In this document: positions 7,805 to 17,589 of the stretch, in pieces
Layout: every line of letters starts with the position of its first letter
Numbering within the stretch: the first letter of the stretch is position 1
Source of the DNA: Pseudomonadota bacterium
Lineage (GTDB): Bacteria; Pseudomonadota; Alphaproteobacteria; Rhizobiales; Rhizobiaceae
Length of the DNA stretch: 64,000 nucleotides
Direction of reading: 5' to 3'
Assembly (NCBI GenBank): GCA_023419535.1
Contig: JAEZXX010000116.1
Coordinates: 19,863 to 83,862 of the forward strand
Program-made: the position numbers and the translations under genes
The notes under the pieces: generated by a model
Databases searched by the model: none
Seen by the model: the letters and a program-made list of their open reading frames with translations, nothing else
What the model was told of the DNA's origin: nothing

Positions 7805-8844
7805 GCGCGTCCGGCCTTCGGTCCGGGCCCAGCCGGATGGCGCACGAGATCGCAGAGATCCCCGCGGCGGCCGAACGCTTCCTGCGCGAAGCCGGCGGGG
7901 AAGCCCGCGCGATCGGCCGTCGTCTGGCCGGCCTCGATCCGCGCGTTCTCGTCACCGTCGCGCGCGGCTCCTCCGACCACGCGGCGACCTATCTGAAATA
8001 CGCGGTCGAGATCGCGACGGGGCGGCCGGTCGCCTCGCTCGGCCCCTCCGTCGCCTCGGTCTACGGCACGCGCCTCGACCTCGTCGGCCAGGCCGCACTC
8101 GCCGTCTCGCAGTCGGGGCGCAGCCCGGACATCGTCGCGCTCCTGGCCGCCGCGCGGCGGGGCGGGGCGAAGACGATCGCCCTCGTCAACGTCGAGGGCT
8201 CGCCCCTGGCGGAGGCGGCCGACTGGCCGCTCGCCCTGAAGGCCGGGCCGGAGACGAGCGTCGCCGCGACGAAGAGCTTCGTCGTCTCGGTGCTCGCAGG
8301 GCTGACGATCCTGGCCGGCTGGACCGGCGACGCCGACCTGTCGAGCGCGCTGGAGGCGCTGCCGGAGCATTTCGAGGCGGCGCTCCGGCTGGACTGGAGC
8401 CCGGCGCACGCCCCCCTCGCCGCCGCCGGGTCGCTCTACACGCTCGGGCGGGGCCCCGGCTTCGCCGTCGCCTGCGAGGCCGCGCTGAAGTTCAAGGAAA
8501 CCTCGCTCCTCCACGCCGAGGCCTTTTCGGGAGCCGAGCTTCTGCACGGCCCGGTCTCGCTCGTGGGCGAGGGCTTTCCGGTCCTCGCCTTCGTGCCCGG
8601 GGACGCCGCGCGGACGGGTCTTTCGGACATCTGCGCCCGCGTCGCAGCCTCCGGCGGGCGCCTCTTCAGCGTCGGAGCGAGCGGGCACGGCGAGCCGTTG
8701 CCGCATGTTTCGACCGGGCATCCGACGACCGAACCGCTCGCCATGCTGGTGTCGTTCTACCGCTTCGTCGAAGGCGTTTCGCGTGCTCGCGGTCAGGACC
8801 CCGACGCCCCGCGCGGGCTGAAGAAGGTGACCGAGACCCGATGA
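7801..8844 (+). CDS. SIS-domain glucosamine-6-phosphate deaminase-like protein (NagB-II/AgaS type)
   Basis: 347 residues with two SIS (sugar isomerase) domains, like the isomerase half of GlmS but without the glutaminase domain. Visible motifs are ARGSSDHAATYLKYA (near 45-60), SQSGRSPDIV (near 102) and GRGPGFAVACEAALKFKE (near 217-235). Proteins of this type next to nagA usually act as NagB-II, converting glucosamine-6-phosphate to fructose-6-phosphate and ammonia. It starts with GTG, coupled to the kinase stop, and its own stop overlaps nagA (ATGA). A classical NagB is not seen, so this gene likely supplies the deaminase step. Confidence 0.82.
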   Translation: MSASGLRSGPSRMAHEIAEIPAAAERFLREAGGEARAIGRRLAGLDPRVLVTVARGSSDHAATYLKYAVEIATGRPVASLGPSVASVYGTRLDLVGQAALAVSQSGRSPDIVALLAAARRGGAKTIALVNVEGSPLAEAADWPLALKAGPETSVAATKSFVVSVLAGLTILAGWTGDADLSSALEALPEHFEAALRLDWSPAHAPLAAAGSLYTLGRGPGFAVACEAALKFKETSLLHAEAFSGAELLHGPVSLVGEGFPVLAFVPGDAARTGLSDICARVAASGGRLFSVGASGHGEPLPHVSTGHPTTEPLAMLVSFYRFVEGVSRARGQDPDAPRGLKKVTETR

Positions 8845-10004
8845 GCGCCTCCCTCGCCTTTCTCGGCGCCTCGATCTTCGACGGAGAGGTCCGGCACGAG
8901 GGCCGCGCGCTGCTCGTGCGCGACGCACGGGTGGAGGGCATCGTCGACCCCCGGGACGTCCCGCCCGGATACGAGCGGGTGCCGCTCGACGGAGGGCTTC
9001 TGGCACCCGGCTTCGTCGATCTGCAGGTGAACGGCGGCGGCGGCGTGCTTCTCAACGGGACGCCGACCGTGGAGGGCGTGCGTGCCATCTGCGCGGCCCA
9101 CGCCAGGGCCGGCGGCTCGACCGCGCTCCTGCCCACCGTGATCACCGACCGGCCGGAGGTCACCTACGGCGCCATCGCCTCCGTGGAGGCCGCCAAGGCG
9201 GACGGCGTGCCGGGCTGCGCGGGCATCCACGTCGAGGGGCCGTTCCTGTCGCTGGCGCGCAAGGGCGCACACGATCCGGCCCTCATCCGCAGGATGACGG
9301 CCGACGATCTCGACCGGCTGGCCGCCTCGACGGTCCGGCCCCTTCTTCTCACGGTCGCCCCCGAATCCGTCACCAACGACCAGATCGCCGCGCTCGTCGC
9401 GGCCGGGATCCACGTCTCGCTCGGCCACACCGACTGCACCTACGAGACCGCCGTCGCGGCCTTCGAGGCCGGCGCCACCTGCGTCACGCACCTCTTCAAC
9501 GCCATGAGCCAGCTCGGCCACCGCGCGCCGGGCCTCGTCGGGGCAGCCCTCGACACCGACGGCGTCTCCTGCGGCTTCATCGCCGACGGGCACCACGTCC
9601 ATCCGGCCGCTCTCCGCGCGGCGATCCGCGCCAAGCGCGGGCGGGGCCGCATGCTCGCCGTCACCGACGCCATGCCGACCGTGGGCTCCCGGCAGGACCG
9701 CTTCGTGCTCGCCGGCCGGGTCGCGACGCGCCGCGACGGCCGCCTCACCCTCGACGACGGGACGCTCGCGGGCTCTGATCTCTCCATGGTCGGCGCCCTG
9801 CGCCATCTCGTCGGCCCCCTCGGCGTCCCGCTCGAAGAGGCACTGCGCATGTCCGCGCGCGATCCGGCCGCCTATCTGGGGCTGGCGGACCGCGGCGTCT
9901 TCACTCCCGGAGCGCGGGCGGACATGGTCTGGCTCTCGCCGGCGCTCGACCTCGAAGGGGTCTGGATCGGCGGCTCGCCCGTCGAGCCCGACCCGGTCGG
10001 CTGA
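8841..10004 (+). CDS. nagA: N-acetylglucosamine-6-phosphate deacetylase
   Basis: 387-residue amidohydrolase. It shows the NagA hallmarks: GFVDLQVNGGGG near residue 55, IHVEGPFLSLARKGAH near 130 (metal-ligand Glu), GHTDCTYE near 195, THLFNAMSQ near 217 and the catalytic Asp in AVTDAMPTVG near 275. It removes the acetyl group from GlcNAc-6-phosphate. With the upstream kinase and deaminase it completes the route from GlcNAc to fructose-6-phosphate. All three genes overlap by 4 bases, so they form one translationally coupled operon. No transporter or regulator for this pathway is in the window. Confidence 0.9.
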   Translation: MSASLAFLGASIFDGEVRHEGRALLVRDARVEGIVDPRDVPPGYERVPLDGGLLAPGFVDLQVNGGGGVLLNGTPTVEGVRAICAAHARAGGSTALLPTVITDRPEVTYGAIASVEAAKADGVPGCAGIHVEGPFLSLARKGAHDPALIRRMTADDLDRLAASTVRPLLLTVAPESVTNDQIAALVAAGIHVSLGHTDCTYETAVAAFEAGATCVTHLFNAMSQLGHRAPGLVGAALDTDGVSCGFIADGHHVHPAALRAAIRAKRGRGRMLAVTDAMPTVGSRQDRFVLAGRVATRRDGRLTLDDGTLAGSDLSMVGALRHLVGPLGVPLEEALRMSARDPAAYLGLADRGVFTPGARADMVWLSPALDLEGVWIGGSPVEPDPVG

Positions 10005-10154
10005 ACCGCGCCGTTCCGGCTAACGAACGCGACGGCGACCGGGCGTCGCAGGGGCGGAACGGGGCCCTGCCGCAGCGCTTGACCTTCGAACCGCCCGCAT
10101 CGCGGCCGCTCTTCTGCGGAACGGCCGGGATGGGTGACAGTCGAAGGAGACCTC

Positions 10155-10946
10155 ATGTCCGCCGTCCAACGCCCGCTCGCTCTCGTCACAGGCGCATCCA
10201 CCGGAATCGGCCGGGAACTCGCCGGGATCTGCGCCAGCGAGGGCTTCGACCTCGTCCTGTGCGCCGACGAGCCTGAGGTGGAGGAAACGGCCGCCCGCCT
10301 GCGGGCGAAGGACCGGGACGTCGTCTCGGTCGAGGCGGACCTTTCGACGCGGGAGGGCATCGAGCGGCTCTGCGCCGCGGTCGAAGGCCGCCGGGTCGAC
10401 GCTCTCTTCGCCAATGCCGGGACAGGACTCGGCGTGGCCTTCCTCGACCAGGACTTCGACGGCGTCCGGCACGTCGTCGACACGAACGTGACGGGCACGC
10501 TCCACCTGATCCACCGGATCGGGCAGGACATGCGGGCGCGCGGCTCGGGCCGCATCCTCATCACGGGCTCGATCGCCGGCTTCGTGCCCGGCAGCTTCAA
10601 CGCGGTCTACAACGCCTCCAAGGCCTTCGTGAACGCTTTCGCCTACGCGCTGCGCAACGAGCTGACGGGATCGGGCGTGACCGTCACCTGCCTAATGCCC
10701 GGGGCGACCGACACCGATTTCTTCCGCCGCGCCGAGATGGAGGACACCGTCCTCGGCCAGGCGCCCAAGGACAACCCGGCCGACGTCGCGCGCATCGGCT
10801 TCGACGCCATGATGGACGGCCGCGCGGACGTCGCGAGCGGGTTGAAGAACAAGGTGATGGCGGCGCTCGCCAACGTCACCCCCGCGCCGATGCTCGCCGA
10901 GCAGCACCGCAAGCTGGCCGAGCCGGGCTCCGGCTCGGCGGGTTGA
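10155..10946 (+). CDS. Short-chain dehydrogenase/reductase
   Basis: 263-residue classical SDR with the NAD(P)-binding motif TGASTGIG near the N-terminus, NAG in the central strand, a catalytic Ser in ITGSIAGF and the YNASK active-site motif. The ATG at 10155 was preferred over an upstream GTG (10134) because GAAGGAGA sits 6 bases before it. It stands alone after nagA (150-base gap) and is convergent with the sugar-permease gene. The substrate cannot be predicted. Confidence 0.8.
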   Translation: MSAVQRPLALVTGASTGIGRELAGICASEGFDLVLCADEPEVEETAARLRAKDRDVVSVEADLSTREGIERLCAAVEGRRVDALFANAGTGLGVAFLDQDFDGVRHVVDTNVTGTLHLIHRIGQDMRARGSGRILITGSIAGFVPGSFNAVYNASKAFVNAFAYALRNELTGSGVTVTCLMPGATDTDFFRRAEMEDTVLGQAPKDNPADVARIGFDAMMDGRADVASGLKNKVMAALANVTPAPMLAEQHRKLAEPGSGSAG

Positions 10947-10987
10947 ACGACGGGAGGCGGCGAGGCCCCCCGCGTCCAGCCGAGCCT

Positions 10988-12177
10988 CTACTGCCGGCGC
11001 TGGTTGTAGACGTCGATGCAGACGGCGCCCAGCAGCACGAGGCCCTTGATGACCTGCTGCCAGTCGATGCCGAGCCCCAGGATCGACATGCCGTTGTTCA
11101 TCACGCCCATGATCATGGCGCCGATCACCGCGCCGGTGACGCGCCCGACGCCGCCATAGGCCGAGGCGCCGCCGATGAAGCAGGCCGCGATGACGTCGAG
11201 CTCGAAGCCGGCGCCCGCCTGCGGCGTCGCCGAGTTCAGGCGCGCGGTGAAGATCAGTCCCGCGAGCGCCGCCAGCACCCCCATGTTGACGAAGGTGAAG
11301 AAGGTCAGCCGCTCGGTCGGCACGCCGGAGAGCTTGGCCGCCTTCTCGTTGCCGCCCACCGCGTAGATCTGCCGGCCGATCGTCGTGCGGGTCGTCGCGA
11401 AGGCGTAGAGCAGGATCAGCGCGAGCAGGATGACGAGAACGTTCGGCAGGCCGCGATAGGAGGAGATCTGCCAGGCGACCCAGGAGATGGCGAGGAGGAT
11501 GGCGAGGTTCTTCACGTAGAAGAAGCCCGTCGGCTCGTCCTCGATGCCGTGCGCGACGCGCCGCTGGCGGTTGCGCATGTTCATCCAGACGAGCGCGAGC
11601 GCCAGGCCGACGCCGATGACGACCGACAGGACCCGCAGGCCCTCCCCGGCGAAGGGATCGGGGATGAAGCCGGACGAGAGCTGCTGGAAGGTCGGCGGGA
11701 ACGGGCCGATGCGCTGGCCGCCGAGGAGGACCAGCGTCAGGCCTCGGAACACCAGCATGCCGGCGAGCGTCACGATGAAGCTCGGCACCTTGAAATAGGC
11801 GATCCAGTAGCCCTGCCAGGCGCCGACGGCGGCACCCGCGGCCAGGCACAGGAGCGCCGCGACCAGCGGGTTCATTCCCCACTGGACGATCATGATGCCG
11901 GAGATCGCCCCGACGAAGCCGGCCACGGAGCCGACCGACAGGTCGATGTGGCCGGAGACGATGACCATCAGCATCCCAAGCGCCATGACGACGATGTAGG
12001 AGTTCTGGAGGATCAGGTTGGTGAGGTTCAGCGGGCGAAGGCTCGCGCCGCCGGTCATGTAGGCGAAGAACGCCATGATCGCGACGAGGGACAGAAGCAT
12101 CCCGTATTCGCGAAGATTGTTCTTCAGGAAGGCGGCGGTCGACCGCCTCTCTCCCATGGTGGCCGTCTCGTGGCTCA

Positions 12178-12178
<1 letters not shown>
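10988..12178 (-). CDS. gguB: Sugar ABC transporter permease (GguB/XylH type)
   Basis: 396-residue inner-membrane permease of the ribose/xylose/multiple-sugar family with about ten hydrophobic segments. The N-terminal segment LREYGMLLSLVAIMAFFAYM and the GHIDLSVGSVAGF motif are characteristic of GguB/MmsB/XylH. The C-terminal domain contains the conserved IGGASAYGGVGRVTGAVIGA stretch. It would form the channel for the ATPase encoded just upstream, whose stop overlaps this start by 4 bases. It is the last gene of the galactose-type operon. Confidence 0.87.
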
Positions 12179-13713
<1,535 letters not shown>

Positions 13714-13792
13714 GATGCCTCTCTAGAGCGCCGTGCCTCCATTCGGACGCGCGAAGGTCGCTCTAACTCTGTAGATCTACGCATCAGGCTTT

Positions 13793-13816
13793 CCGAAGAT
13801 CGATACCGATCTTCGG
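13793..13816 (-). other. Intercistronic stem-loop between chvE-like and gguA-like genes
   Basis: CCGAAGATCG and CGATCTTCGG form a perfect 10-bp stem with loop ATAC. A second, bulged hairpin (GGCCGGGG with CCCC-gc-GGCC, 13934-13962) lies immediately after the binding-protein stop. Neither is followed by a T-run on the minus strand. They probably stabilize the upstream binding-protein transcript or attenuate read-through into the ATPase and permease genes. Confidence 0.6.
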
Positions 13817-13969
13817 GCCGATGCTGTTGCACCGACGGAAAGCGTCCGGCGCCAGCTTCGAACGGGCGGGCCGGTCGTTCAAGACAACCGGCGCCGCGCC
13901 GCCGACTTTTCAACCGAACAGCGTGGGAGATGCGGCCGGGGACGGTCCGACGCCCCGCGGCCGTCGACG

Positions 13970-15031
13970 TTACTGCTGGATCTGCTCGGGCGTGTAGTAG
14001 TCCGACCCGATCAGGACCTCCTCCCAATTGTCGACGGTGACGACCACCGGCTCGAGCAGGTAGGACGGGACCACCTTCACGCCGTTGTCGTAGGTCTCGG
14101 TGTCGTTCACCTCGACCTCCTCGCCCTTGAGCATCGCGTCCACCATGTCGGCGGTGACGCGGGCGAGCTCGCGCGTGTCCTTGAAGATCGTCGAGGTCTG
14201 TTCGCCCGCGATGATCGCGCGCACCGACTGCACCTCGGCGTCCTGACCGGAGATCACCGGCATCTCCTGGTCGCCCGAGCCGTAGCCGACGCCGCGCAGC
14301 GAGGAGATGATGCCGATCGACAGGCCGTCATAGGGCGAGAGCACCGCGTCGACGCTCTCGCCGTCGCCGTAGAAGGCGGACAGGATGTTGTCCATGCGCG
14401 CCTGGGCCGTCGCCGGATCCCAGCGCAGCGTGGACACCTGGTCCATGCCGGTCTGTCCCGACTTCACCACGAGCTTGCCGCTATCGATGTAGGGCTGCAG
14501 GACGCTCATCGCGCCGTCGTAGAAGAAGAAGGCGTTGTTGTCGTCCGGCGAGCCGCCGAAGAGCTCGATGTTGAACGGGCCGTCCTGGTTCTCGAGGTCC
14601 AGCCCGTCGACCAGCGACTGCCCCTGGAGCACGCCCACCTGGAAGTTGTCGAAGGTCGCGTAGTAGTCGACATTCGGTGAGTTGCGGATCAGGCGGTCGT
14701 AGGCCACGACCTTGATGCCGGAATCGGCGGCCTGCTGGAGCACGTCCGACAGGGTCGTGCCGTCGATCGAGGCGATGACGAGGACGTCGACGCCGCCGGC
14801 GACCATGTTCTCGATCTGCGCGACCTGGTTCGGAATGTCGTCCTGCGCGTATTGCAGGTTGGTGTCGTAGCCGCGCTCCTCCAGCACCTTCACCATGTTG
14901 TCGCCGTCGGCGATCCAACGCTCCGAGGTCTGGGTCGGCATCGCGATGCCGACAGTCTGCGCCAGCGCAGGGCTCGAGGCGACTATGGCGGCGAGCGCTG
15001 CGCCCGCCAGAAGCTTCGTCAAATTCATCAT
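13970..15031 (-). CDS. chvE: ChvE-type periplasmic multiple-sugar-binding protein
   Basis: About 352-residue periplasmic binding protein of the XylF/ChvE family. A signal peptide (about residues 1-24, ending SSPALAQ) precedes TVGIAMPTQTSERW, close to the ChvE N-terminus. DxxNQVAQIENMVAGGVDVLVIA-like and VISGQDAEVQSVRAIIAGEQ segments are typical. ChvE-type proteins bind galactose, glucose, arabinose and related sugars. The neighbouring galactose-acid pathway genes favour D-galactose. Two ATGs lie in tandem (15031 and 15028). A GGAGGT site fits the second slightly better, so the start is uncertain by one residue. Confidence 0.87.
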   Translation of the reverse strand: MMNLTKLLAGAALAAIVASSPALAQTVGIAMPTQTSERWIADGDNMVKVLEERGYDTNLQYAQDDIPNQVAQIENMVAGGVDVLVIASIDGTTLSDVLQQAADSGIKVVAYDRLIRNSPNVDYYATFDNFQVGVLQGQSLVDGLDLENQDGPFNIELFGGSPDDNNAFFFYDGAMSVLQPYIDSGKLVVKSGQTGMDQVSTLRWDPATAQARMDNILSAFYGDGESVDAVLSPYDGLSIGIISSLRGVGYGSGDQEMPVISGQDAEVQSVRAIIAGEQTSTIFKDTRELARVTADMVDAMLKGEEVEVNDTETYDNGVKVVPSYLLEPVVVTVDNWEEVLIGSDYYTPEQIQQ

Positions 15032-15114
15032 GCAACCTCCCGTATCGAGCCGCTCCCGGCGGCTCCTCACCGAATGCCCACCGTGACCCGCATTGCGGGT
15101 GACGGCAAGCGGGA

Positions 15115-15771
15115 TCATCGTCGATCGGCAGCTCCGTGCCGGGCGAAGATTTCGTCGTAGGCGGCCACCGCCGCGCGGGCCCGCGCGCCCACCTCGTCCG
15201 CCGCCATTCCAGGCGCGTAGAGGCTGGAGCCGAGTCCGAAGGTCCGGACGCCGATCTTCGCGTAGTCCGCGAAGTCGCGCTCCGACACGCCGCCCACCGC
15301 GCCGATCACCGCGCCCTTCGGCAGAATGGCCGAGATCGCCTTGATGCCGGACGCGCCGAGGACGCTGGCGGGAAAGAACTTCAGCGCCGAGGCGCCGGCA
15401 GCGAGAGCCGCGAGAGCCTCGGTCGGGGTGAAGACGCCCGGCATGGTGACCATGCCGTAGGCCGAGGAACGGCGCAGCACGTTGGCATCGACATTGGGCG
15501 AGACGAGGAGCCGCCCGCCGGCATCGGCGAGCCGGTCCACGTCCTCGACCTTGAGCACGGTGCCCGCGCCGACCAGCACGCCCGGCCGGGCCATGGCCGC
15601 CGCCCGCTCGATCGAACGGAAGGGCGCCGGCGAGTTCAACGGAATCTCGATCGCCTCGAAGCCCGCTTCGATGAGGAGCCCGACGACCGGCTCGACCTCT
15701 TCGAAGGTGATCCCGCGAAGGATGGCGACGAGACCGCGCGACAGGACGGGGAAGGGAACGCGCTCGCTCAT
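15115..15771 (-). CDS. dgoA: 2-dehydro-3-deoxy-6-phosphogalactonate aldolase
   Basis: 218-residue class I KDPG/KDPGal aldolase that splits KDPGal into pyruvate and glyceraldehyde-3-phosphate. The family pattern is clear: LVAILRGITFEEVEP near the N-terminus, GFEAIEIPLNSP, LVGAGTVLKVEDVD, the Schiff-base lysine in ALKFFPASVLG, and GAVIGAVGGVSERDF. The galactonate-type IPLNSP and FFPA signatures favour DgoA over the gluconate enzyme Eda. The start overlaps the preceding kinase stop by 4 bases. Confidence 0.87.
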   Translation of the reverse strand: MSERVPFPVLSRGLVAILRGITFEEVEPVVGLLIEAGFEAIEIPLNSPAPFRSIERAAAMARPGVLVGAGTVLKVEDVDRLADAGGRLLVSPNVDANVLRRSSAYGMVTMPGVFTPTEALAALAAGASALKFFPASVLGASGIKAISAILPKGAVIGAVGGVSERDFADYAKIGVRTFGLGSSLYAPGMAADEVGARARAAVAAYDEIFARHGAADRR

Positions 15772-16694
15772 GCCGCTCGATCCCGTGCGAACGCCGTGCG
15801 GGCCGCGACAAGGAGGCCGGCGCGGACCGCGTCCTCCGCGTCGACGCACCGGGAGGCGCCGAATCCCGCGATCTCCAGCGCTGCGGCGTGCCGCCCGGCC
15901 GTGGCTCCGGCGGCGACGACGACGGGAGCTGCGGCGGCCTCGCCGAGCACCGCGCGCGCGCCGGCGCATTCGAGGCCGAGCAGGAGCCCGGACAGGCGGG
16001 CGAGGTTCTCGGGCCGCTCCCGCCGGTCGAGGAGCCAGCCGGCGCGCAGCTGGAACAGCCGGTTGAGGATGGCGGCGGGCTCGGCCACGCCCTCACGCAC
16101 GCCGTCGAGGAAGGCCGGATCGTCGGCCGCGACCTCGCCGTCGCTCAGCGCCTCGCGCAGGACCGACCGGGCGGATGTCGACAGATGCGCGAAGAGCTCG
16201 CCCGTCATGAAGGTCGCGAAGCTCCGCAGCCGTCCACCGGCAAGGCGAACCCATTTGGCGTGGGTGCCCGGCATGACGACGAGGCCGTCCGCCAGATCGA
16301 GGCCGAGGAGCTTTGTCTCCTCGCCGCGCATCACGTCGGGACGCGTTGGATCGCGTTGCGCCACGCCGGGCAGGATCCTCACCGCGCGCTGCAAGCCCGG
16401 GACCGGCGTCGCATGCGCCCCGATCGAGGCCAGCGACAGCGGTGCGTCGAGATAGTCCGCCTCGACCCAGCCCGAGCGTGCGCCCACCATGCCGCAGAGG
16501 AGGACCGGCAGATCGGCCGGCGCGCCGAGGCCGGAAAGATGGCGCTCCAGCACCGTCTCGAAGCCCCCGGCGGCGCGCGCGGCCATCAGCCCCTCGTCGG
16601 AGCGGCGCTCGGCGAGGACGCTGCCGTCTTTCGCCAGAAGCCAGAGCCGGAAGGCGCTGGTGCCCCAGTCTCCCGCGGCCAGATAAGCGGTCAT
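15768..16694 (-). CDS. dgoK: 2-dehydro-3-deoxygalactonokinase
   Basis: 308-residue DgoK-family kinase that phosphorylates 2-keto-3-deoxygalactonate at O6. It opens with the family motif GDWGTSAFRLWLL. It also has LLCGMVGARSGWVEADYL, the MRGEETKLLG motif and PGTHAKWVRL, all typical of DgoK. It feeds the aldolase encoded by the overlapping next gene (4-base overlap), and its own start overlaps the SMP-30 gene stop by 4 bases. This enzyme pair indicates a galactonate-type route rather than the Entner-Doudoroff route. Confidence 0.88.
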   Translation of the reverse strand: MTAYLAAGDWGTSAFRLWLLAKDGSVLAERRSDEGLMAARAAGGFETVLERHLSGLGAPADLPVLLCGMVGARSGWVEADYLDAPLSLASIGAHATPVPGLQRAVRILPGVAQRDPTRPDVMRGEETKLLGLDLADGLVVMPGTHAKWVRLAGGRLRSFATFMTGELFAHLSTSARSVLREALSDGEVAADDPAFLDGVREGVAEPAAILNRLFQLRAGWLLDRRERPENLARLSGLLLGLECAGARAVLGEAAAAPVVVAAGATAGRHAAALEIAGFGASRCVDAEDAVRAGLLVAARTAFARDRAA

Positions 16695-17578
16695 GACGAA
16701 AAGGCCCTCACGCGCGGTTCGGCGAAGCCCCTGGCGCCGACGTCGAGGAGGAAGGTCCGGCCGTGATGGGGATCCGCCGCCTTCTCCGCCTCGCTCATGC
16801 CTTCGGACGCGGTGGTCACCAGCATGCGGTCGAAGGCGCGACCGACGAAGATCGGGCAGGAGGGACGCGTGGCCGGAACGCGGACGGTGCGCACGCGCGC
16901 GCCTTCGGGCGAATAGGCGTCGAGGCAGGAGGCGCCCCAGCGCGCGTTCCAGATCAGCCCTTCGGAATCCACCACCGCGCCGTCGAGACCGCCCTCGCCG
17001 CCGCGATGGTCGTACAGCGTCTCCGGCTCGCCCAAGGGCAGGCCCGTCGCGGGATCGAGCGCCACACGGTGGAGCAGTCCGACGCGGGTGTCCGTCCAAT
17101 AGCCGAGCGTGCCGTCGCGGGTGAAGGCGGTCGCGTTCGGGATGGTGACGTTGGCGTAGAGCCGGCGCAGCTCGCCTTCGCGGAACCAGTAGATGGAGCC
17201 CGCGCCGGTCTCGGCCGCGCAGCCCATCGTGCCGATCCAGAGCGCGCCGGAGGGATGGACGCGTCCGTCGTTGGAGCGGGTGCCCGAGTTCTCGCTCTCC
17301 AGCGCGTGGAGGAATTCCATCCGTCCGCTCGCGCGTGTGCGCACGAAGAGGCCGCGCTCGGTGGCGACGAGCTGGCGCTCCTCGTCGATGGGCGCGAGCT
17401 CGGACGCCATCATGTCGAGGGCGTGGGTCTTCACCGCGCGGCTCTCGACATCGGCCTCGAAGAGCGTCTTCTCCAGGATGTCGAACCAGTACGCCGTCCC
17501 GGTCGAGGCGTCGAAGGTCGGTCCCTCGCCGAGATGGCAGGGGTGATCGTGGAACATTTCGGTCGGGACCGCCTCCAT
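16691..17578 (-). CDS. SMP-30/gluconolactonase-family sugar lactonase
   Basis: 295-residue six-bladed beta-propeller of the SMP-30/gluconolactonase/regucalcin family. Metal-ligand motifs are visible: HLGEGPTFD (Glu near residue 17), the segment NDGRVHPSGALWIGTM, the IPNATAFTRDG loop and DGAVVDSEGLIWNARW. It would hydrolyse the sugar lactone made by the Gfo/Idh dehydrogenase of this operon. The ATG at 17578 lies 11 bases after the dehydratase stop with only a weak ribosome site, so the exact start is less certain. Confidence 0.83.
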   Translation of the reverse strand: MEAVPTEMFHDHPCHLGEGPTFDASTGTAYWFDILEKTLFEADVESRAVKTHALDMMASELAPIDEERQLVATERGLFVRTRASGRMEFLHALESENSGTRSNDGRVHPSGALWIGTMGCAAETGAGSIYWFREGELRRLYANVTIPNATAFTRDGTLGYWTDTRVGLLHRVALDPATGLPLGEPETLYDHRGGEGGLDGAVVDSEGLIWNARWGASCLDAYSPEGARVRTVRVPATRPSCPIFVGRAFDRMLVTTASEGMSEAEKAADPHHGRTFLLDVGARGFAEPRVRAFSS

Positions 17579-17589
17579 CGCCGTCGCGC

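Noticed and set aside
10134..10154. GTG start for the SDR gene at 10134
   Set aside because: The strong GAAGGAGA site lies between this codon and the ATG at 10155, so the ATG is the likely start.
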